The notes under the pieces were generated by a model, which saw only the letters and a program-made list of their open reading frames with translations, searched no databases and was not told where the DNA came from. A DNA stretch of 64,000 nt, taken from NCBI RefSeq assembly GCF_037392515.1, contig NC_090287.1, positions 11,955,001 through 12,019,000 of the forward strand, written 5' to 3'. The position numbers and the translations under genes are program-made. Shown piece after piece: positions 50,063 through 63,646 of the stretch. Every line of letters starts with the position of its first letter. The stretch's first letter is position 1. Source of the DNA: Haliotis asinina. Lineage: Eukaryota > Mollusca > Gastropoda > Lepetellida > Haliotidae.

Positions 50063-53055
50063 AAACAGTTAATATCTTCCTCCACGATTCTGCTGTTTCA
50101 CAATTCACAGAGCTGTTTTCCCGGTGCCGACTCTTTGATTTGTGCAAAACAAAATGTAGCATACAATCGAGTCATGTAAGACAAAGAAAGGAATTGCTTA
50201 TGCCTTCATTTTTCAAACAGAACAACACTGATTAGTTGTGGATGTAAAATACCCAAGCAACCTTTAAACAAACATGCTTTTAATGAAGTTTGTAATTAGT
50301 ATTCAGCTTGTAGTTTCAAGACAACTTTCAACAGGCATTTAAGTTTGTAACCTACATATTGTATCTTTACAAGAAAGAATTCGCATATGCATGTAATGTC
50401 ATAAATCTCTCAAGCAGAAACTGACGACTGTACACAAACAAGGAGAGGTTGGCAGGTGTCTGTGATTGGCACCATCAAAATATTATTTCGTTTAGCCTTT
50501 AATGGTAAAGTATTCAGTTTATCCGATTTTGGGGATTATAGCACTCACGTGTATTTGAGGAAATGATTTGAGGAACTGTTCATTTTAACGCCGGCCATAT
50601 TTTTCTAACGCAAAGGTTCATTATTCATACATATTGTCTCCTTTACTTTAATATGCATTTTTAATATCTGGCTGTTGTTCTTTCACGAACCTTTGCCGAT
50701 ATAAGTTACTTCAAGACCTGCCACGATTACATCTTTACTATCATACAGTTGTATGTGCTGTCTTGGATGTCAGGCCATTTGGCCGGACATATTACATGTT
50801 ACTGCCCGTTTGACAATGTGAGACACTATAGTAATACACTTCATCTTATTACCATTCTTAATAAGCAACAAGCAATAAGCAGTGGTACTGAGAGTGTACC
50901 GATGTGACGAATTGTTAGTGGATGAGAAATTAAAGCCATTAACCTTTTTTTGAAACTGACCAGCGTAACCGAATCAGCTGAAACTGGTCGATAGCTGAGC
51001 ATTCTCAGGAAATACCACTAATCAACTATCTCATGCGGTTACTGTGAGAGATGAGTTGTAAGTGTTCATTTTCTGCTGTGAGATGATCTGTTTTATACGG
51101 GAACGGATAAAAGTTCTAACAAGGCTTTGAATGTTGAACCCTTGATCACACAATCTTCACCAAACCAGTATGCTCATAATTAATTAGTGATATTTTGGCC
51201 GATTTGATGAAACATTGTTCCATATTAAGGGAAAGTGGACTAGTGCAAATTCGAAGTGAGAGAGACTCGTGGAACTAATACTTCCCACTTCATCAGGTGA
51301 ATGAAGTGAATAGTTGCATAGATATTAACAGTATCTACAGGAAGCCACAGACTCGTTTGTTTACAAAGGTATGTACATGAAGCCACAGGGGTACAACGAA
51401 TGACTCGTGGAAAATCATTCCGCTTGTGATACAGTGTGTCACAGCTATATGTTAGTCAGTCGCCTGCCTTTCTAGTTTATGTTGGTAAATGGATTTTATG
51501 GTGTGGTTGTTGAACAATATCAGATTATCGTTATTCAACTAGTTTACGTTGAAGTAATTTTCTTTACCACGGTCAGATTCAAATACTCAAAGAACAACAT
51601 CACCAAGACTGGAAACAAAGCTGAGGATGTCCACTTCTTTACTAAACGTGCTACTCCCCAATTGTAGGTGTCACCAGGGAGGAAGTTAAATAATTCTCAT
51701 ATCGTGTTCTCAGTTTACTTCAGAAGGCCAGAACGTACCTCCACGGTTTACATTTACTTAACTTAAAGGTCACATGCAACGTAAAACACAACTTTGCAGA
51801 TTCTGGTACCTTTCGGTGTGCACTTACTGAAACAAATCATAAAAAATGCCAATTCAAGCTATAAAGTTGAAAAAAACGCGATGAAAAAAAAGCCCGCGAA
51901 ATCTGAGTTCAAACGTTTCACTAAATTCCCCCCCAGCGCTGGGGGGAAAACTGGTTTCAACAGCTGTGCTGCGCTGCGTCCATAACGCATGCGCAGTGAA
52001 TAGGTTCGCGGAGCTTGGAACAGTATGCATGCCCAGCGTCTAAGGTCGTGAGCAGTAGTCTAATCTTGGTTGTGTACACAAACAAGTAAATAATCTACTC
52101 GTTACGCAAAACAGCTTGTTGATTGTGGTAAGCAGTCTCTGTCACAGAGAAAGCTCAGTGTCTGGTTTATTTACACCTATATATCTATCTGCCTGTCTGC
52201 TAAAGACAACATGCAATACACAGCTTCAATCATTGACCACGTGCAAATTGAACTTAACACCTATCAGACTATACGACATAAAGAAAATAAGTTGATTTAT
52301 GACTCGTGCACCCGAGTGCCGTGTGTGCCACATTATGTAATTAGGCACGTGTGATACACATGACATGTTTTTATGTCTGTGGGTTGCAAACAAACTACAT
52401 TCATTTTTTTCGGATGACTGGATCTGACGGAAACTGGTGCAAACTCTTGTCAGTTTCAAGTCCTGCTTTGTACTTGGACGAATGGCAGATTCCATCCATG
52501 CAGTAGTTTACCATTTCTACTGACATGATTTTTTATTGGATCGAGCGCAAATTCAGAGAACATGTATTTTCCAAACCCAACATCTCTATATACATTCTTC
52601 ATGGATAACGACTTCTTTTCGTGTATATGATTTTGTTTGACAACAGTATATGAATCCATACTGAAACGACGCATCAAGTACACAAAAAGAAGTTGCTATC
52701 TGCAAAGATTCTTACTTTCTTGTGACTGGCTATACTTCTAAAATGCCCATCAAACAGATCATCTTTCTGTACACACAATGAACCCTCAGCATATCAGCAA
52801 ATGAAACAGCCAATCGGAAGCCGTCGTTACACATGAGTGCATATCCACCCGCTATGACTGGGTTCGGTCTCCCGAGGGCTTCGTTTCGGGGGAAGTAAGC
52901 CCAAGTACAAAATATTGCACTTTTGAATCGCGATTGTACGCTTATAATTTTGTTTATTTGTTTTTTTAAAAACAGCAATGTATATTATGTGTCATGAATA
53001 AGTGATAATTGTGTTTTAATTATGTTTGATTTTTTGGTTTGATTTTTTTTGATTT
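50063..53055. other. Unit 1: right part, no firm gene
   Basis: From about 51765 it looks like a dispersed repeat with a GC-rich patch. Minus-strand ORFs at 52495-52226, 52683-52456 and 52978-52730 lack recognisable domains. The unit ends in a T-rich tract just before 53055. Equivalents are 57050-60043 in unit 2. Confidence 0.5.
51926..52030. promoter_or_regulatory. Unit 1: GC-rich patch with palindrome and NRF1-like site
   Basis: CCCCCCAGCGCTGGGGGG at 51929-51946 is a perfect 18-nt palindrome. ACGCATGCGCAG at 51985-51996 fits the NRF1 consensus. It is a CpG-containing island in AT-rich DNA and could be a promoter of a repeat or unknown transcript. It also occurs in unit 2 near 58917-58990. 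Confidence 0.4.
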
Positions 53056-54588
53056 TCAGCAGCACACAATGCAGTTTACACACACGTGTTGCAATGCAGA
53101 GTTGCACCCCTATGTCACACAATGCGCTAGTTCAACTTAATAGACAGGTAATAGTTGGTGGCTAGAAAATATGAATCAACGGTGTAAAACATTAGTCGCC
53201 CTTGCTCTCAGTCTTTTTGTTGCCTAAAAGGCAAAACAGTGGTTACAAATATGTAAATGGATCTCTCAAAATCTCTGACAATTAGTGTGAATTAGTGTGA
53301 CGATATTTGACCCAAGACATGTCCAATGTTGTTTTTTATCACATTCAAAATATGTAACACTACATTGAAAAGGTCAATAAACTTATCAATTAAACCGGAC
53401 GAAAGTACAGCCTTGAAATGAGATTATCTGTAAGGTTAAATTACAGTCACCTTCTGATGGAGCGGCCGAGTTTCAAAGAACGGAAATATAAAACTGACTG
53501 AGCCTGGGAGTTGATATCGGGGTAAATGTTTTATCACATATATTTTCTGGTGTCTGTGGGAAAGACAATGCTTCCTAATCCACCATCAATGTCATTGCCG
53601 GATGTTGTGTTGCTTCATCTCACTGTACCCAACAAAATTCGTAGATATGAGGGCCGGCATAGGGAATGCTTACCTAACCTTGCACCAAGTCTGAACTGAG
53701 GGCTAAGCCCTTGGATGTATGGTACTTCTGTCCTTCAAAGATGCAAGTCTAGATAAGGGGAAGGTCTAGATAAGGAGAGGACGCCAGACCCACTACACCA
53801 GAAACGTGTACAAGTCCTCCCAAGTATATACCTTGCGCCATCCTTTTTGGGCAGACAGTTGTGGCTATGTACAGAAACAACTATATATACTGAAAAATGT
53901 TACATAACATTAGACAGTTTAATTTGAATATAAAGCCTCCAGGGTGCAGGATTGTTTTAAATTAACTATGATATGTTTGCTCCCCGTGTTAACCGTTTGA
54001 TTAATGTTACCAACTGCCCATACATTAAGATGCATGAAACATGTCTCGCAGGTACACAATTAGACTAGCACTTAGTTTCTGAATGTGTATGATTTCGATC
54101 GTAAGAAATAAACGCATTTTAATTGAAAAGGAACTTTAGTGAGACGAAAGATTAAAAAACTGGTGGAACTTCCTTCATTTAGTGCTTTAGCATTGCAGGG
54201 CGGGTTAGGCTGTAAGGAATATAATACGATTCAGTGACTGTGAGGCAGACTAGTACACACTGTAAACCTACATTGCAGAGGATGATTTATCGCCATGCAG
54301 ATAATAAACCACACGAGTGAACATATTTTGTGATAATTATATGTATTTCAATAAACAACAATAACATGGTAGAGATAACACGAGGAAGATGTATAGCAGT
54401 AACAGTAACTTCAAGCACTCGTTACATGTTCATTTCCTGATCAACCTTAACTGTGAGAAAGTGTAACAGTGAACTGGAATGTTTACATGTGTTCTTCTAG
54501 CACCACAGATCATACTGTCTCTGTATGAGGCCACAGTAACAACTGAGTGGGTTATCATGGGTGGAAGCTGATGATTTCAAATACATCT

Positions 54589-55434
54589 TCATGACAGTCT
54601 GCTTAAGTCACAATGCCCACATGTGGAAAACACAGACACCATAGAGGGAATAAGTTTTGAATCGGTCATCAACCTTGGATTCTTTTTGGAATCAGCCTCT
54701 TCAGCATCAGCTGATCGGTATCTTTTCTGTCTTCGACCATATTGTGTTGCCGCTAGTAAGTCATCGGCAGAGATCCCACATTCGTTGTGAAAACTGCAGT
54801 CAACATCACAGTGTTCAAAGTCCTGTCGTCTATGCCAGGTGTCTGTGTTGAGGACTGTATGTTTAGTCAAGGTGGTGTCACATGATGACGAGAGTTCTTC
54901 TGCGACGTCGTCCAGAACCAACTGGAAAGTGTTGCTATCCAAGGCACTACTGGGGTCAAGGTCGGAGAACAAACTCTGGTTGCTATCTGAAGATGAAAGT
55001 CATTAAAATTAACTCACATTTTCATACGGGTGTCAACAAATGCAAATCGAAAATATTTACAGTGCATTTGTTTTTCAGTTTAGTCTTCTGTTCACACAAA
55101 TATTCTGTTTCAATCAGTAGTGGTCAATGTAGACATTTAAAGAAGGTGTAGAATATAAGAAATTCATGAACTGAATGATGCAACATAATTTTGACATACC
55201 TTCAAGATAATCGAGAGTGTCAAGAATATTTGGAACACGATTTGTATGATCATTATTTGTGACACAATGTGTGATGTTGTCAAAGTAGTCGCTCCAGTCA
55301 GTGGCTATCAACAGAGCCGGCTGATACATGTGTTGTGGGTCGTCCAGACCTGGGAACTTTGACATATCCAGGTCGTAGGTGATGTTGGTGTCGATACACA
55401 GAGGTTGAAGCAAGTGGGGAGGTACGTTTGTCAT
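54589..55434 (-). CDS. D-type gene copy D2: small acidic protein with bipartite basic motif
   Basis: Exons 55434-55200 and 54986-54589 with a 213-nt phase-1 intron give 210 aa. The predicted protein equals D3 and differs from D1 at one residue (MSKFPG). All family features (signature, FQLVLDDVAEEL, RRQKRYR with KKNPR, PSMVSVFS) are intact. Confidence 0.82.
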
Positions 55435-55484
55435 TGCGAACCCTACAGAAAGTGTGATTAATGATCACGCAATTACATCACATG

Positions 55485-55528
55485 TATTTAAAGTGTTTTG
55501 GTCAAGCATGCGCGAGCTTCGACCAATC
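55485..55528 (-). promoter_or_regulatory. D2 core promoter
   Basis: GATTGG (55528-55523) and TTTAAATA (55492-55485) are placed as in D1. Confidence 0.65.
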
Positions 55529-56443
55529 AGATGGTCAGTTTACTTAGCTTACTTAGCGTAGCTTACGAACCTCGACCCATTCCTTCAGAGCATGTTTTTC
55601 GTCAAAGCAATTGTCACAAATTACAGCGAGCCGGGCTAATTAATATGTCTCCGCATTGAAGTGGATGTCGGCTTGCACTGCCGCGGACGGTGCTGGCTAT
55701 AACCTATTGTGTAGTAATTCTCTGTAGCCAACTGATTACACCCGTTGTTTTTAAGCTGCTTTGAAATGTGTAGACAATAGAAGCGTATTTGTTTGCTGTG
55801 TTGATGCGCTAACATCGCTCTAAAACTGCAGATAGCTTTAACGCATATTAATCCTGATTTCAGAGAATGTATTGAGAGTAGACATAATTAAAGAAATGAA
55901 TCTGGTATTTCGTATATTTCAATGAACATGACATTCACTTTACGCAGAATTATACGTGCTAGTTGTAATCATGCACAATTCATCTTGCATCTTTTTATAC
56001 AATAACAACCTCTCTTTCGTCTGCAGTCGTCAGCGGTTGTTCTGATGCAAAACCACGAATAGACTTTTGACAGAGAACATCTTCCCAAATAATATAAAGG
56101 GGGATGTTTGAAATATTGCATTTCCTTGCAAGAATAATCTATCCCCAATATTGGGTTACTGTTTTAATTAGACATATATAGTTTCCAATTTGATGCATGA
56201 ACCTTTACGACATTTCACCGTGGTCGCCACAACGATACATAAAATATATTTTACGACACTTCAGCCAATGTCAGTGAGCACGAAAACGTGTGTGTTCTGA
56301 AGTTTCTTCCCTTGCAATAGAAACAAATTGATGAGGAGGGGGGTTTCATTTCGTCATCGCACTGGTTAATATATTGAGTTTTGTCTACTTGGGACCATAT
56401 AATATATGATGACTATATCTGCAAAATTGAAGAAACAGTGCTG

Positions 56444-56656
56444 TACCCGTGACGATCCGGGTTAGAAATGATCTTCAGTAGACCACGCCAGTCAATGACT
56501 AACGGGATCGGGTGGTCAGGCTCTCTGACTTGGTTGACACATGTCATCGTATTACAATTGCTTAGAGCAATGTTCATCACTGGATTGCCTGGTTCAGAAT
56601 CGATCATTCACATACTGCCGCGATAGACCTGGGCTACTGAGTGTGGCTTAAAACAA
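56444..56656 (+). mobile_element. Unit 2: SINE
   Basis: Same insertion as 49453-49665, carried along with the unit duplication. It has ATGACTAACGGG where unit 1 has ATGCCTAACGGG. Confidence 0.75.
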
Positions 56657-56659
56657 CAA

Positions 56660-57049
56660 ATCAACAACAACAACCATAATGCATGACCAACAATAGCAAA
56701 CAACACTGCATGACCAACAACAACAAACAACACAGCATGACCAACAACAAACGACACTGCATGACCAACAAAAGCAAGCAAAACTGCATGACCAACACCA
56801 AACGACACTGCATGACCAACAACAAACAACATTGCATGACCAACAACAAACGATACTGCATGACCACCAACAACAAACAACATTGCATGACCAACAACAA
56901 ACGATACTGCATGACCAACAACAGCAAACAACACTGCATGGCAAACAACAACAAACGATACTGCTTGACCAACAACAGCAAACAACACTGCATGACCAAC
57001 AACAACAAACGATACTGCTTGACAAACAACAACAAACAACACTGCATGG
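56660..57049. repeat. Unit 2: minisatellite of 24- and 27-nt units
   Basis: Same array as in unit 1 with a different order and number of 24-nt and 27-nt units, so it has changed since duplication. Units 2 and 3 look alike over the visible part. Confidence 0.92.
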
Positions 57050-60043
57050 TAAACAGTTAATATCTTCCTCCACGATTCTGCTGTTTCACAATTCACAGAG
57101 CTGTTTTCCCGGTGCCGACTCTTTGATTTGTGCAAAACAAAATGTAGCATACAATCGAGTCATGTAAGACAAAGAAAGGAATTGCTTATGCCTTCATTTT
57201 TCAAACAGAACAACACTGATTAGTTGTGGATGTAAAATACCCAAGCAACCTTTAAACAAACATGCTTTTAATGAAGTTTGTAATTAGTATTCAGCTTGTA
57301 GTTTCAAGACAACTTTCAACAGGCATTTAAGTTTGTAACCTACATATTGTATCTTTACAAGAAAGAATTCGCATATGCATGTAATGTCATAAATCTCTCA
57401 AGCAGAAACTGACGACTGTACACAAACAAGGAGAGGTTGGCAGGTGTCTGTGATTGGCACCATCAAAATATTATTTCGTTTAGCCTTTAATGGTAAAGTA
57501 TTCAGTTTATCCGATTTTGGGGATTATAGCACTCACGTGTATTTGAGGAAATGATTTGAGGAACTGTTCATTTTAACGCCGGCCATATTTTTCTAACGCA
57601 AAGGTTCATTATTCATACATATTGTCTCCTTTACTTTAATATGCATTTTTAATATCTGGCTGTTGTTCTTTCACGAACCTTTGCCGATATAAGTTACTTC
57701 AAGACCTGCCACGATTACATCTTTACTATCATACAGTTGTATGTGCTGTCTTGGATGTCAGGCCATTTGGCCGGACATATTACATTTTACTGCCCGTTTG
57801 ACAATGTGAGACACTATAGTAATACACTTCATCTTATTACCATTCTTAATAAGCAACAAGCAATAAGCAGTGGTACTGAGAGTGTACCGATGTGACGAAT
57901 TGTTACTGGATGAGAAATTAAAGCCATTAACCTTTTTTTGAAACTGACCAGCGTAACCGAATCAGCTGAAACTGGTCGATAGCTGAGCATTCTCAGGAAA
58001 TACCACTAATCAACTATCTCATGCGGTTACTGTGAGAGATGAGTTGTAAGTGTTCATTTTCTGCTGTGAGATGATCTGTTTTATACGGGAACGGATAAAA
58101 GTTCTAACAAGGCTTTGCATGTTGAACCCTTGATCACACAATCTTCACCAAACCAGTATGCTCATAATTAATTAGTGATATTTTGGCCGATCTGATGAAA
58201 CATTGTTCCATATTAAGGGAAAGTGGACTAGTGCAAATTCGAAGTGAGAGAGACTCGTGGAACTAATACTTGCCCCTTCATCAGGTGAATGAAGTGAATA
58301 GTTGCATAGATATTAACAGTATCTACAGGAAGCCACAGACTCGTTTGTTTACAAAGGTATGTACATGAAGCCACAGGGGTACAACGAATGACTCGTGGAA
58401 AATCATTCCGCTTGTGATACAGTCTCACAGCTATATGTTAGTCAGTCGCCTGCCTTTCTAGTTTATGTTGGTAAATGGATTTTATGGTGTGGTTGTTGAA
58501 CAATATCAGATTATCGTTATTCAACTAGTTTACGTTGAAGTAATTTTCTTTACCACGGTCAGATTCAAATACTCAAAGAACAACATCACCAAGACTGGAA
58601 ACAAAGCTGAGGATGTCCACTTCTTTACTAAACGTGCTACTCCCCAATTGTAGGTGTCACCAGGGAGGAAGTTAAATAATTCTCATATCGTGTTCTCAGT
58701 TTACTTCAGAAGGCCAGAACGTACCTCCACGGTTTACATTTACTTAACTTAAAGGTCACATGCAACGTAAAACACAACTTTGCAGATTCTGGTACCTTTC
58801 GGTGTGCACTTACTGAAACAAATCATAAAAAAATGCCAATTCAAGCTATAAAGTTGAAAAAAACGCGATGAAAAAAAAAGCCCGCGAAATCTGAGTTCAA
58901 ACGTTTCACTAAATTCCCCCCCAGCGCTGGGGGGAAAACTGGTTTCAACAGCTGTGCTGCGCTGCGTCCATAACGCATGCGCAGTGAATAGGTTCGCGGA
59001 GCTTGGAACAGTATGCATGCCCAGCGTCTAAGGTCGTGAGCAGTAGTCTAATCTTGGTTGTGTACACAAACAAGTAAATAATCTACTCGTTACGCAAAAC
59101 AGCTTGTTGATTGTGGTAAGCAGTCTCTGTCACAGAGAAAGCTCAGTGTCTGGTTTATTTACACCTATATATCTATCTGCCTGTCTGCTAAAGACAACAT
59201 GCAATACACAGCTTCAATCATTGACCACGTGCAAATTGAACTTAACACCTATCAGACTATACGACATAAAGAAAATAAGTTGATTTATGACTCGTGCACC
59301 CGAGTGCCGTGTGTGCCACATTATGTAATTAGGCACGTGTGATACACATGACATGTTTTTATGTCTGTGGGTTGCAAACAAACTACATTCATTTTTTTCG
59401 GATGACTGGATCTGACGGAAACTGGTGCAAACTCTTGTCAGTTTCAAGTCCTGCTTTGTACTTGGACGAATGGCAGATTCCATCCATGCAGTAGTTTACC
59501 ATTTCTACTGACATGATTTTTTATTGGATCGAGCGCAAATTCAGAGAACATGTATTTTCCAAACCCAACATCTCTATATACATTCTTCATGGATAACGAC
59601 TTCTTTTCGTGTATATGATTTTGTTTGACAACAGTATATGAATCCATACTGAAACGACGCATCAAGTACACAAAAAGAAGTTGCTATCTGCAAAGATTCT
59701 TACTTTCTTGTGACTGGCTATACTTCTAAAATGCCCATCAAACAGATCATCTTTCTGTACACACAATGAACCCTCAGCATATCAGCAAATGAAACAGCCA
59801 ATCGGAAGCCGTCGTTACACATGAGTGCATATCCACCCGCTATGACTGGGTTCGGTCTCCCGAGGGCTTCGTTTCGGGGGAAGTAAGCCCAAGTACAAAA
59901 TATTGCACTTTTGAATCGCGATTGTACGCTTATAATTTTGTTTATTTGTTTTTTTAAAAACAGCAATGTATATTATGTGTCATGAATAAGTGATAATTGT
60001 GTTTTAATTATGTTTGATTTTTTGGTTTGATTTTTTTTAATTT
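57050..60043. other. Unit 2: right part, no firm gene
   Basis: Nearly identical to 50063-53055, including the GC-rich patch (about 58913-59018) and the same unassigned minus-strand ORFs (59214-59966). Confidence 0.5.
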
Positions 60044-61575
60044 TCAGCAGCACACAATGCAGTTTACACACACGTGTTGCAATGCAGAGTTGCACCCCTA
60101 TGTCACACAATGCGCTAGTTCAACTTAATAGACAGGTAATAGTTGGTGGCTAGAAAATATGAATCAACGGTGTAAACATTAGTCGCCCTTGCTCTCAGTC
60201 TTTTTGTTGCCTAAAAGGCAAAACAGTGGTTACAAATATGTAAATGGATCTCTCAAAATCTCTGACAATTAGTGTGAATTAGTGTGACGATATATGACCC
60301 AAGACATGTCCAATGTTGTTTTTTATCACATTCAAAATATGTAACACTACATTGAAAAGGTCAATAAACTTATCAATTAAACCGGACGAAAGTACAGCCT
60401 TGAAATGAGATTATCTGTAAGGTTAAATTACAGTCACCTTCTGATGGAGCGGCCGAGTTTCAAAGAACGGAAATATAAAACTGACTGAGCCTGGGAGTTG
60501 ATATCGGGGTAAATGTTTTATCACATATATTTTCTGGTGTCTGTGGGAAAGACAATGCTTCCTAATCCACCATCAATGTCATTGCCGGATGTTGTGTTGC
60601 TTCATCTCACTGTACCCAACAAAATTCGTAGATATGAGGGCCGGCATAGGGAATGCTTACCTAACCTTGCACCAAGTCTGAACTGAGGGCTAAGCCCTTG
60701 GATGTATGGTACTTCTGTCCTTCAAAGATGCAAGTCTAGATAAGGGGAAGGTCTAGATAAGGAGAGGACGCCAGACCCACTACACCAGAAACGTGTACAA
60801 GTCCTCCCAAGTATATACCTTGCGCCATCCTTTTTGGGCAGACAGTTGTGGCTATGTACAGAAACAACTATATATACTGAAAAATGTTACATAACATTAG
60901 ACAGTTTAATTTGAATATAAAGCCTCCAGGGTGCAGGATTGTTTTAAATTAACTATGATATGTTTGCTCCCCGTGTTAACCGTTTGATTAATGTTACCAA
61001 CTGCCCATACATTAAGATGCATGAAACATGTCTCGCAGGTACACAATTAGACTAGCACTTAGTTTCTGAATGTGTATGATTTCGATCGTAAGAAATAAAC
61101 GCATTTTAATTGAAAAGGAACTTTAGTGAGACGAAAGATTAAAAAACTGGTGGAACTTCCTTCATTTAGTGCTTTAGCATTGCAGGGCGGGTTAGGCTGT
61201 AAGGAATATAATACGATTCAGTGACTGTGAGGCAGACTAGTACACACTGTAAACCTACATTGCAGAGGATGATTTATCGCCATGCAGATAATAAACCACA
61301 CGAGTGAACATATTTTGTGATAATTATATGTATTTCAATAAACAACAATAACATGGTAGAGATTACACGAGGAAGATGTATAGCAGTAACAGTAACTTCA
61401 AGCACTCGTTACATGTTCATTTCCTGATCAACCTTAACTGTGAGAAAGTGTAACAGTGAACTGGAATGTTTACATGTATTCTTCTAGCACCACAGATCAT
61501 ACTGTCTCTGTATGAGGCCACAGTAACAACTGAGTGGGTTATCATGGGTGGAAGCTGATGATTTCAAATACATCT

Positions 61576-62421
61576 TCATGACAGTCTGCTTAAGTCACAA
61601 TGCCCACATGTGGAAAACACAGACACCATAGAGGGAATAAGTTTTGAATCGGTCATCAACCTTGGATTCTTTTTGGAATCAGCCTCTTCAGCATCAGCTG
61701 ATCGGTATCTTTTCTGTCTTCGACCATATTGTGTTGCCGCTAGTAAGTCATCGGCAGAGATCCCACATTCGTTGTGAAAACTGCAGTCAACATCACAGTG
61801 TTCAAAGTCCTGTCGTCTATGCCAGGTGTCTGTGTTGAGGACTGTATGTTTAGTCAAGGTGGTGTCACATGATGACGAGAGTTCTTCTGCGACGTCGTCC
61901 AGAACCAACTGGAAAGTGTTGCTATCCAAGGCACTACTGGGGTCAAGGTCGGAGAACAAACTCTGGTTGCTATCTGAAGATGAAAGTCATTAAAATTAAC
62001 TCACATTTTCATACGGGTGTCAACAAATGCAAATCGAAAATATTTACAGTGCATTTGTTTTTCAGTTTAGTCTTCTGTTCACACAAATATTCTGTTTCAA
62101 TCAGTAGTGGTCAATGTAGACATTTAAAGAAGGTGTAGAATATAAGAAATTCATGAACTGAATGATGCAACATAATTTTGACATACCTTCAAGATAATCG
62201 AGAGTGTCAAGAATATTTGGAACACGATTTGTATGATCATTATTTGTGACACAATGTGTGATGTTGTCAAAGTAGTCGCTCCAGTCAGTGGCTATCAACA
62301 GAGCCGGCTGATACATGTGTTGTGGGTCGTCCAGACCTGGGAACTTTGACATATCCAGGTCGTAGGTGATGTTGGTGTCGATACACAGAGGTTGAAGCAA
62401 GTGGGGAGGTACGTTTGTCAT
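61576..62421 (-). CDS. D-type gene copy D3: small acidic protein with bipartite basic motif
   Basis: Exons 62421-62187 and 61973-61576 with a 213-nt phase-1 intron give 210 aa, the same predicted protein as D2. It is intact; function is unknown. Confidence 0.82.
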
Positions 62422-62471
62422 TGCGAACCCTACAGAAAGTGTGATTAATGATCACGCAATTACATCACATG

Positions 62472-62515
62472 TATTTAAAGTGTTTTGGTCAAGCATGCGC
62501 GAGCTTCGACCAATC
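62472..62515 (-). promoter_or_regulatory. D3 core promoter
   Basis: GATTGG (62515-62510) and TTTAAATA (62479-62472) are placed as in D1 and D2. Confidence 0.65.
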
Positions 62516-63430
62516 AGATGGTCAGTTTACTTAGCTTACTTAGCGTAGCTTACGAACCTCGACCCATTCCTTCAGAGCATGTTTTTCGTCAAAGCAATTG
62601 TCACAAATTACAGCGAGCCGGGCTAATTAATATGTCTCCGCATTGAAGTGGATGTCGGCTTGCACTGCCGCGGACGGTGCTGGCTATAACCTATTGTGTA
62701 GTAATTCTCTGTAGCCAACTGATTACACCCGTTGTTTTTAAGCTGTTTTGAAATGTGTAGACAATAGAAGCGTATTTGTTTGCTGTGTTGATGCGCTAAC
62801 ATCGCTCTAAAACTGCAGATAGCTTTAACGCATATTAATCCTGATTTCAGAGAATGTATTGAGAGTAGACATAATTAAAGAAATGAATCTGGTATTTCGT
62901 ATATTTCAATGAACATGACATTCACTTTACGCAGAATTATACGTGCTAGTTGTAATCATGCACAATTCATCTTGCATCTTTTTATACAATAACAACCTCT
63001 CTTTCGTCTGCAGTCGTCAGCGGTTGTTCTGATGCAAAACCACGAATAGACTTTTGACAGAGAACATCTTCCCAAATAATATAAAGGGGGATGTTTGAAA
63101 TATTGCATTTCCTTGCAAGAATAATCTATCCCCAATATTGGGTTACTGTTTTAATTAGACATATATAGTTTCCAATTTGATGCATGAACCTTTACGACAT
63201 TTCACCGTGGTCGCCACAACGATACATAAAATATATTTTACGACACTTCAGCCAATGTCAGTGAGCACGAAAACGTGTGTGTTCTGAAGTTTCTTCCCTT
63301 GCAATAGAAACAAATTGATGAGGAGGGGGGTTTCATTTCGTCATCGCACTGGTTAATATATTGAGTTTTGTCTACTTGGGACCATATAATATATGATGAC
63401 TATATCTGCAAAATTGAAGAAACAGTGCTG

Positions 63431-63643
63431 TACCCGTGACGATCCGGGTTAGAAATGATCTTCAGTAGACCACGCCAGTCAATGACTAACGGGATCGGGT
63501 GGTCAGGCTCTCTGACTTGGTTGACACATGTCATCGTATTACAATTGCTTAGAGCAATGTTCATCACTGGATTGCCTGGTTCAGAATCGATCATTCACAT
63601 ACTGCCGCGATAGACCTGGGCTACTGAGTGTGGCTTAAAACAA
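63431..63643 (+). mobile_element. Unit 3: SINE
   Basis: Same insertion as in units 1 and 2. Confidence 0.75.
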
Positions 63644-63646
63644 CAA

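Noticed and set aside
49617-50162. 181-codon hydrophobic minus-strand ORF and similar ORFs in both strands, also in units 2 and 3
   Set aside because: These follow from 24/27-nt minisatellite units whose length is a multiple of three; no start context, domain or flanking coding sequence supports them.
52226-52978. Multi-exon minus-strand gene in the right part of the D unit
   Set aside because: The three ORFs have no recognisable domain, and I could not find consistent splice sites joining them; left as unassigned.
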